NCBI GenBank assembly: GCA_035375865.1
Contig: DAOSQO010000082.1
Coordinates: 1-11,676, forward strand
Reading direction: 5' to 3'
DNA from: BRH-c25 sp029553855
GTDB taxonomy: Bacteria > Bacillota > Clostridia > Lutisporales > Lutisporaceae
DNA length: 11,676 bases
The notes under the pieces were generated by a model. It saw only the letters and a program-made list of their open reading frames with translations, ran no database searches and was not told the origin of the DNA. A program made the position numbers and the translations under genes. Below, piece after piece: positions 6,726-11,676 of this stretch; the stretch's first letter is position 1, and each line of letters begins with the position of its first letter.

Positions 6726-9122
6726 CTATTCCGCATCATCAAATTCTTCAGCTATTCTGGCAAACTTCTCGATTTTTTTCTGCACCGCGTAATAAATCGT
6801 ATCCTCAGGATAAGCGCCGCTTTCATCCTTTGTGCCTGCTATTCTGCCTGTAAGAATCTCTATGCCTTCTTCTATGTTTTTTACGGGATAAATATGGAAC
6901 TTACCTTCTTTAACAGCTTCAATAACCTCGTCCTTCAACATAAGATTAACAACATTCTGCCACGGTATCATGACTCCTTCATTTCCTCTCAGGCCCCTGG
7001 CCTTGCAGGTCTGAAAAAAGCCCTCAATTTTTTCATTTACTCCCCCTATCGGTTGAACCTCACCCTTCTGGTTAACAGAGCCGGTTACCGCAATATATTG
7101 CTTGACAGGCAGCTCCGCCAGACTCGATAATAAAGCATACAGTTCGCTGCTTGATGCACTATCCCCTTCAACTCCGTCATAAAGCTGTTCAAAGCATATG
7201 CTTGCCGAGATTGTCAGGGGGAAATCCTGGGCAAATTTATCGCCAAGATATCCTGTAAGTATCAGCACTCCCTTATCATGTATGCTGCCGCTCATTTCAA
7301 CTTCCCGCTCAATATTGACTATCCCTTTTTCTCCGGCATAAGTCGTTGCCGTAATCCTGCTTGGCTTTCCAAAGGTATAACCGCCAAAGTTCATGACCGA
7401 GAGTCCGTTTACCTGCCCTATAACCTCTTCCTCGGTGGAGATTATTACTACGCCCGTATCAATCAATTCCTGCATCTTTTCTTCTACTCTGTTCGAACGG
7501 TATGACTTCTGCTCAATAGCTTTTTTTACATTATTTACGGTTACTATCTGATCCCCTGCTATCCTTGCCCAGGCATCAGCTTCAAATATTATCTCAATTA
7601 TATCGTTAAATCTCGTAGAAAGCTTATCCTTGTGTTCAGCCAATCTCCTGCTGTATTCCACCACAGCCGCTACGGCGGATTTATCAAAATGCATAAGTCC
7701 GTTTTTTACACAGTGGGAACTTATAAAACTGGCGTATTTCAAACAGTTTTCTTTATTGCCGGCCATATCTGTGTCAAAATCAGCCTTTATCTTAAAAAGC
7801 TTGCTGAAGTCTTCATCGTAATTATAAAGAACCTGGTACACATATGGGCTTCCTATTAAAATAACTTTTACATCCAGGGGGATAGGTTCCGGTTTTATGC
7901 TGCCGGACACAATACCTATCATTGAGAATATATTCTCAATGGTTATGTTTCCTGTCTTCAGCGACCTTTTTATACCTTCCCAGCTTTCAGGATTCCTCAT
8001 AAGGTCGGATACGTTTATTATTATATAGCCTCCATTGGCTTTATGGAGTGAACCCGCCTTTATCATGGTAAAGTCCGTTGTGACTACGCCCATATTGCTC
8101 TCATACTCTGTTTTGCCCAAAACATTATAATATTTCGGGTTTGATTCTAAAATAACCGGAGCACCCTTTAAATCTCTGTTATCCACCAGCAGATTAACCT
8201 GATATTTTATTGTAAAATCCTTCTCCCCAATCTTCTCAATCAGGTCGAACCCCCCGGCCTTACCGGCACCCGGATTCCTGAAATCCTCTATGTTGTGTAT
8301 TATATCCTTCTGCACAGCCTGGAGATATTCAATCACATTCTCAAACTTGCTGAACTTTTCTTTCAGCTCCATTATCGGATGTTCTACTGCGATAAGCGCT
8401 ATTTTTGTTTCCAGTTTATCAATCTTATCCCTGGCCGCTCTTTCGATGTCTTTGATACGTTTCAGCATCTCCACGAGCCTTCTCTGGACTATAAAAGAGT
8501 TGTCCTCAACCTTCTTTCTATCCTCATGGGTCATATCCATGTAGTCCTTGTCCTCCATTGGTTTCCCTTCATAAAGCGGTACAGTAACCAGTCCCTGCTC
8601 GCTCTTTTTTAAAATAAAACCCTGTTCTTTTGCAAAGTCATTGAAAACATCCATGCATTCAGAGCTTTTTCCCTGATACTCCTGCACAATCTGGCTTTTC
8701 TGTTTTTCATATTCCTCACCTTCAAAAGCCTGGGGGACTTTTACCTTAAGTGCTCTTACGAGCATTTTCATGCTTTTTTGAAGCTTATATCCCATTCCGG
8801 CCGGAAGGTTTATACATATGGGGTTATCAGGATTTGTAAAATTGTATACATAGCACCAATCATCGGGCACCTTTTCGTTGACAGCTATCCTGCTTACTAT
8901 AGATTCAGTATAGCTGCTTCTTCCTGTGCCTGTTATCCCGGAAACATAAATACTATATCCGGGTCTTTTGATTTTAAGTCCGAATTCCATTGCCGCAACA
9001 GCCCTATCCTGCCCGATTATACCCTCCAATGGATTCATATCTGCAGTAGTCTCAAATCCAAATATACTGTAGTTAACCTTATTGCTTAATTCCTCCGGAG
9101 TTAATTCCCGATACTTACCCAT
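6726..9122 (-). CDS. Lon-related ATP-dependent protease (AAA_32 / Lon_C family)
   Basis: This 798-residue cytosolic protein combines an AAA-type region with a C-terminal Lon protease domain. The P-loop is at 62-69 (GITGTGRS), with Arg in place of the usual Lys. A long, charged, probably coiled-coil insertion covers about 130-280. The Walker B region (about 363-374, ANGGYIIINVSDL) lacks the classic D-E pair; such divergence is, as far as I recall, common in this family. A helical lid with an arginine-rich stretch lies at about 480-545. The protease domain covers about 560-760 and contains the catalytic Ser-Lys dyad: S655 in EGDSAS and K698 in GGVNEK. The N-terminal substrate-binding domain of classical LonA is absent. 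It is distinct from Lon and is often annotated as a Lon-family or AAA-family protein; substrates are not known. The ATG at 9122 has GGGAGGAG eight bases upstream. The chemoreceptor gene follows directly. Confidence 0.93.
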   Translation of the reverse strand: MGKYRELTPEELSNKVNYSIFGFETTADMNPLEGIIGQDRAVAAMEFGLKIKRPGYSIYVSGITGTGRSSYTESIVSRIAVNEKVPDDWCYVYNFTNPDNPICINLPAGMGYKLQKSMKMLVRALKVKVPQAFEGEEYEKQKSQIVQEYQGKSSECMDVFNDFAKEQGFILKKSEQGLVTVPLYEGKPMEDKDYMDMTHEDRKKVEDNSFIVQRRLVEMLKRIKDIERAARDKIDKLETKIALIAVEHPIMELKEKFSKFENVIEYLQAVQKDIIHNIEDFRNPGAGKAGGFDLIEKIGEKDFTIKYQVNLLVDNRDLKGAPVILESNPKYYNVLGKTEYESNMGVVTTDFTMIKAGSLHKANGGYIIINVSDLMRNPESWEGIKRSLKTGNITIENIFSMIGIVSGSIKPEPIPLDVKVILIGSPYVYQVLYNYDEDFSKLFKIKADFDTDMAGNKENCLKYASFISSHCVKNGLMHFDKSAVAAVVEYSRRLAEHKDKLSTRFNDIIEIIFEADAWARIAGDQIVTVNNVKKAIEQKSYRSNRVEEKMQELIDTGVVIISTEEEVIGQVNGLSVMNFGGYTFGKPSRITATTYAGEKGIVNIEREVEMSGSIHDKGVLILTGYLGDKFAQDFPLTISASICFEQLYDGVEGDSASSSELYALLSSLAELPVKQYIAVTGSVNQKGEVQPIGGVNEKIEGFFQTCKARGLRGNEGVMIPWQNVVNLMLKDEVIEAVKEGKFHIYPVKNIEEGIEILTGRIAGTKDESGAYPEDTIYYAVQKKIEKFARIAEEFDDAE

Positions 9123-9172
9123 TCAGCTTTCTCCTCCCAACTTAAAGTGTAGCTTCTTTACCAATTAACAAC

Positions 9173-9178
9173 ATTATA
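9173..9178 (-). promoter_or_regulatory. Possible -10 box upstream of the Lon-like gene
   Basis: The minus strand carries a perfect TATAAT about 50 bases before the start codon. I do not find a convincing -35 hexamer at 16-18 bases. The nearest good match, TTGATA, is 26 bases away. The gene may therefore use this weak promoter, read-through from the glycosyltransferase gene, or both. Confidence 0.35.
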
Positions 9179-9218
9179 TTAAATTTCATCCTTTAATGCT
9201 ATAGTATCAAAACACGTG

Positions 9219-9953
9219 TCATAATTTGGACTTTGCATCAAAAAATGCAAGAGCTATGAATTTCGGAATTCCCATGACCCTTACAATTCTCCTGGGCTCT
9301 TTTATTAGTCTGTACAACCATTCCAAGCCGGCCTTCTGATAAAATACGGGAGCTCTTTTCACCTTTCCTGCAAGCACGTCCAGGCTTCCTCCTACTCCCA
9401 TGGCAATTTTGACCTTCAGCCTGTCACTATGCTTGCATATGAACCTTTCCTGCTTTGGCGCACCTAGTGCTGCCAAAAGTATGTCTGCGTTGCTGCTGTT
9501 AATTTCATTAATTATACTTTCCTCTTCGTCACTATCGAAGTAACCGTTTCGGGTGCCGGCTATTTTTAATCCTCCATATTCCTCGGTAAGCTTTATGGCA
9601 GCCTCTTCAGCCACACCCTCCCTGCCTCCTAAAAGGTATATGCTTCTGCCCTGGGAATCCGCAATATTCATGAGCCGCATCATCAGATCCATACCTGCTA
9701 CTCTTTCTTTTAACGGGGTACCATAGAATTTTGAAGCAACTACTACCCCTATACCATCCGGAACAACAAGCTGCCCGCTATTCAGTATGCCCTCGAATTC
9801 CCTGTCTCTGACCGCCTCAAGCAATATCTCGCTATTGGGAGTAAAAACCTTACTATAGGTATTCCCATGTAAAAATCCCGATAATATGTCGGCTGCTTCG
9901 TCCATGTCGACATTATCTATTTTTATACCCAGTATTTCAACCTTTCCATACAT
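9219..9953 (-). CDS. WecG/TagA/CpsF-family glycosyltransferase
   Basis: This 244-residue GT26-type enzyme transfers a sugar, typically N-acetylmannosamine from UDP-ManNAc, to a lipid-linked GlcNAc. The reaction belongs to teichoic-acid linkage-unit synthesis (TagA/TarA) or a related surface polysaccharide, at the inner face of the membrane. Family signatures are visible in order: FTPNSE with T38, VVPDGIGV with D66, ERVAGMD (83-89), YLLGG (106-110), ILLAALGAPKQE with Q168, and GVGGSLD followed by GLEWLYRL. T38, D66 and Q168 fit the residues I recall as important in Thermoanaerobacter TagA (T37, D65, Q167). I chose the ATG at 9953 because it has CAGGGTGG seven bases upstream and begins at the family's usual N-terminus. 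An in-frame ATG at 9989 would add 12 poorly conserved residues and has no ribosome binding site. Donor and acceptor sugars are inferred from the family. The gene is divergent from murA, another envelope gene. Confidence 0.92.
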   Translation of the reverse strand: MYGKVEILGIKIDNVDMDEAADILSGFLHGNTYSKVFTPNSEILLEAVRDREFEGILNSGQLVVPDGIGVVVASKFYGTPLKERVAGMDLMMRLMNIADSQGRSIYLLGGREGVAEEAAIKLTEEYGGLKIAGTRNGYFDSDEEESIINEINSSNADILLAALGAPKQERFICKHSDRLKVKIAMGVGGSLDVLAGKVKRAPVFYQKAGLEWLYRLIKEPRRIVRVMGIPKFIALAFFDAKSKL

Positions 9954-9960
9954 ACAACAT

Positions 9961-9968
9961 CCACCCTG
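9961..9968 (-). promoter_or_regulatory. Ribosome binding site deciding the glycosyltransferase start
   Basis: The minus strand reads CAGGGTGG, close to AGGAGG, and ends seven bases before the ATG at 9953. The upstream in-frame ATG at 9989 lacks any such motif. Confidence 0.5.
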
Positions 9969-10059
9969 TCCATAAATATTATGATGCATCCAAGGGAACG
10001 CATTACACGTTCATATTCATAACAATGAAGCATCGGAATGCATGCAGTATTTCCCTATT

Positions 10060-10103
10060 ATTATAGCATAGCATAATTATATATAACCAAGGTTTATTGA
10101 AAA
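10060..10103 (-). promoter_or_regulatory. Candidate promoter(s) for the glycosyltransferase gene
   Basis: Two perfect TATAAT boxes occur on the minus strand, at 10081-10076 and 10065-10060. The upstream one has TTTTCA (4 of 6 matches to TTGACA) at 10103-10098 with a 16-base spacer. The downstream one has no clear -35. Either could start a leader of about 100-120 bases before the ATG at 9953. Confidence 0.45.
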
Positions 10104-10124
10104 GAATACCCTCGATAGTATAAA
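10097..10124 (+). promoter_or_regulatory. Candidate distal promoter for murA
   Basis: TTGAAA (10097-10102) and TATAAA (10119-10124) are separated by 16 bases, and each matches the sigma-A consensus at five of six positions or nearly so. The -35 box overlaps, on the other strand, the -35 candidate of the divergent glycosyltransferase promoter. Confidence 0.5.
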
Positions 10125-10138
10125 TTGGAACTTATCAT

Positions 10139-10168
10139 GTTACAAATTCAGTCCAATAATGTTATAAT
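10139..10168 (+). promoter_or_regulatory. Candidate proximal promoter for murA
   Basis: A perfect TATAAT at 10163-10168 is preceded, 18 bases upstream, by GTTACA (10139-10144), a four-of-six match to TTGACA. The start codon lies 54 bases after the -10 box. It could act in tandem with the distal promoter. Confidence 0.5.
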
Positions 10169-10221
10169 GTCATTGTAAAACTTGAAATACGTGTCAAATT
10201 TATTGCAAGGGGTCGGATGTA

Positions 10222-11481
10222 TTGGAGAAAATAGTAATAGAAGGCTCACAGAAACTTTCCGGCGAGGTTAGAATCAGCGGGGCCAAAAACGCAGCGGTGG
10301 CAATATTGCCTGCTACAATTTTAGCAGGCTCAGCCTGTACCATAAAAAACCTTCCCATGGTAAAAGATGTCACCTACCTTAGGGATATGCTCATACAAAT
10401 GGGAGGAAAAATACATATACACGACAATGATAAGATTACAATTGATACTTCCGGGATCAGCACAAGTAAAATAGACCTGGAACTGGCAAAAAGAATGAGA
10501 GCCTCATACTATTTTCTCGGGGCCCTTCTTAGCAGGTTTAAAAAAGCTGAAGTGCCATTTCCGGGAGGCTGCAATATAGGCGTCCGCCCTATAGATCTTC
10601 ATATTAAGGGTCTTGAGGCCTTAGGCGCAAAAATAAAAATATCCCACGGGCTGATAAGGGCAGCTGCCGACGAACTGAGAGGCGCAAGAATATACCTGGA
10701 TGTAGTCAGTGTCGGGGCTACCATCAATATAATGCTTGCCGCCTGTATGGCAAAAGGAACTACTACCATTGAGAACGCAGCGAAGGAACCATACATTGTA
10801 GATACCGCCAACTTCCTCAACGCTCTGGGCGCCTGCATAAAAGGCGCAGGCACCGATGTCATCAAAATCAAGGGGGTAAAATCCCTGGGAGGCTGCGAGC
10901 ATAGCGTAATTCCTGACCAGATGGAAGCAGGAACCTATATGATAGCCGCAGCTTCAACCAAAGGTGATGTACTAATAAAAGACATTATACCTACACACCT
11001 TGATGCAGTTTCCGCAAAACTTAGGGAAATGGGTGCTGAGGTTACCGAATATGAAGATTCCATAAGGGTTAAAGCCCCAACAAGATTAAAGGCAGTCAAT
11101 ATTAAAACAATGCCGTATCCGGGTTTCCCTACGGATATGCAGCAGCCTATGAGTGTCCTGCTTTCTGTTTCTGAAGGCACAAGCATTGTAACCGAAAGTA
11201 TTTTTGAATCCAGATTCAAGTATTTTGATGAGCTGAGGAGAATGGGAGCGAAAATAAAAATCGAGGGCCGTGTGGCGGTAATAGAGGGAATAACCAAACT
11301 TACGGGAGCCCCTATTTATGCCACCGACCTCAGGGCAGGAGCCGCGATGGTCGTCGCAGGCCTGACCGCAGAGGGCAAGACTACCATAAGCAACATAGGC
11401 TATATTGAAAGAGGCTATGAAAGACTTGAAGAAAAGCTGATAAATCTCGGATCTAAAATAAGACGCATAGAGGACAAATAA
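10222..11481 (+). CDS. murA: UDP-N-acetylglucosamine 1-carboxyvinyltransferase (MurA2/MurZ-type)
   Basis: This 419-residue cytosolic enzyme catalyses the first committed step of peptidoglycan synthesis, transferring enolpyruvate from phosphoenolpyruvate to UDP-GlcNAc. Visible active-site residues are K22 and N23 (SGAKNA), C117 in PGGCNIGVRP (the Cys that fosfomycin alkylates), D305 in FPTDMQQP, R371 in TDLRAG and R397 in ERGYERLEEKL. The length is normal. The segments RASYYFLGALLSRFK and IYLDVVSVGATINIMLAA resemble the second Firmicute paralogue (Bacillus MurAB/MurZ) more than the major MurAA form, so another murA copy may exist elsewhere in the genome. Translation starts at TTG, preceded by AAGGGG at nine bases. 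Two candidate promoters lie in the divergent intergenic region. The next gene starts 14 bases after the stop, which suggests co-transcription. Confidence 0.97.
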   Translation: MEKIVIEGSQKLSGEVRISGAKNAAVAILPATILAGSACTIKNLPMVKDVTYLRDMLIQMGGKIHIHDNDKITIDTSGISTSKIDLELAKRMRASYYFLGALLSRFKKAEVPFPGGCNIGVRPIDLHIKGLEALGAKIKISHGLIRAAADELRGARIYLDVVSVGATINIMLAACMAKGTTTIENAAKEPYIVDTANFLNALGACIKGAGTDVIKIKGVKSLGGCEHSVIPDQMEAGTYMIAAASTKGDVLIKDIIPTHLDAVSAKLREMGAEVTEYEDSIRVKAPTRLKAVNIKTMPYPGFPTDMQQPMSVLLSVSEGTSIVTESIFESRFKYFDELRRMGAKIKIEGRVAVIEGITKLTGAPIYATDLRAGAAMVVAGLTAEGKTTISNIGYIERGYERLEEKLINLGSKIRRIEDK

Positions 11482-11488
11482 AGGAGGT
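11482..11488 (+). promoter_or_regulatory. Strong ribosome binding site of the downstream secreted-protein gene
   Basis: AGGAGGT begins immediately after the murA stop codon and lies seven bases before the TTG at 11496. It is a near-perfect match to the anti-Shine-Dalgarno sequence and supports a TTG start for a frame with no ATG near its N-terminus. Confidence 0.7.
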
Positions 11489-11495
11489 AAAAACC

Positions 11496-11676
11496 TTGAG
11501 ATTAAAGAGATATTTATCCGTATTGCTTCTTATCTGTTTTTTTGTTGCCGTATTACCCCAAAACACCTTTGGGACAGCACCGGCTGCCAAGATCCCCAGT
11601 GCTTTCTGGAAGCTGGCTCCTCTTTATCAAAAGGCTGTGGATGACAATAACTCAAATGATATTATTGATTACGGCA
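11496..11676 (+). CDS. Secreted protein of unknown function, 5' part only
   Basis: The frame starts at TTG after a near-perfect ribosome binding site and stays open to the window edge, giving the first 60 residues. It begins with a clear signal peptide: a basic start (MRLKRY), a hydrophobic core (LSVLLLICFFVAVL) and a polar end (PQNTFGTA), with likely cleavage near residues 27-30. No lipobox cysteine is seen at the cleavage region, so it is probably exported by Sec and not a lipoprotein. The mature start (about 35-58, IPSAFWKLAPLYQKAV and following) looks helical and could begin a TPR-like or other helical repeat, but this is a guess. It follows murA by 14 bases, which suggests a shared transcript and perhaps an envelope role. 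I do not recognise the family. Confidence 0.75.
   Translation, partial: MRLKRYLSVLLLICFFVAVLPQNTFGTAPAAKIPSAFWKLAPLYQKAVDDNNSNDIIDYG

Noticed and set aside
9212..9219. Palindrome ACACGTGT at the end of the glycosyltransferase gene as a terminator or operator
   Set aside because: It is an eight-base palindrome with no loop and only a very short T run after it, so it cannot form a good terminator. A single copy gives no support for an operator.
9954..9989. Upstream ATG (9989) as the glycosyltransferase start
   Set aside because: It has no ribosome binding site and adds a short stretch unlike the family. The ATG at 9953 has CAGGGTGG at seven bases.
10599..11297. Minus-strand open frames inside murA
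   Set aside because: They are opposite the conserved murA frame, have no ribosome binding sites or family resemblance, and are explained by the codon use of murA.
1..11676. Mobile element, prophage, CRISPR array or defence system
   Set aside because: No transposase, integrase, array of spaced repeats, toxin-antitoxin pair or nuclease gene is visible, and base composition looks even across the genes.

Overview
The window looks like a stretch of chromosome from an anaerobic, low-to-moderate-GC Gram-positive bacterium of the class Clostridia. The evidence is the AT-rich intergenic DNA with TATAAT-type promoters, strong GGAGG-like ribosome binding sites, TTG starts, a long-form clostridial-type glutamyl-tRNA synthetase, a MurA of the Firmicute MurA2/MurZ subtype, and a WecG/TagA/CpsF enzyme. 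I see no mobile element, CRISPR array, rRNA or tRNA. Species assignment is not possible from sequence reading alone.

Layout, left to right. Bases 1-206 hold no convincing gene, only a small imperfect hairpin. From 207 to 5110 there is a compact minus-strand operon, transcribed right to left: a promoter near 5081-5110, then ahcY (S-adenosylhomocysteine hydrolase, archaeal/Thermotoga type), mtaD (MTA/SAH deaminase family, 3 nt after ahcY), gltX (glutamyl-tRNA synthetase), a GNAT acetyltransferase, and a terminator-like hairpin at 207-232. Upstream of it, also on the minus strand, is a second pair: a Lon-related protease of the AAA_32/Lon_C family (6726-9122), followed after 31 nt by an unusual methyl-accepting chemotaxis protein (5156-6694). 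Next is a minus-strand WecG/TagA-type glycosyltransferase (9219-9953). A divergent intergenic region (9954-10221) separates it from plus-strand murA (10222-11481). murA runs, after a near-perfect ribosome binding site, into the start of a secreted protein cut by the window edge (11496-11676).

How the genes relate. ahcY and mtaD form a SAM by-product recycling module. Their tight coupling, the archaeal/Thermotoga type of the AhcY, and a Lys where the mammalian-type enzyme has its adenine-contacting Glu, together suggest a testable 'deaminate first' route (SAH to S-inosylhomocysteine to inosine plus homocysteine). This is the most interesting hypothesis here. The tagA-like gene and murA both act in cell-envelope synthesis. 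They appear to be driven by back-to-back promoters whose candidate -35 boxes overlap. The chemoreceptor has its apparent Cache-like sensor at the cytoplasmic C-terminus, the reverse of the usual topology. Otherwise the region is ordinary housekeeping DNA, and I found no clear sign of a completely new system.
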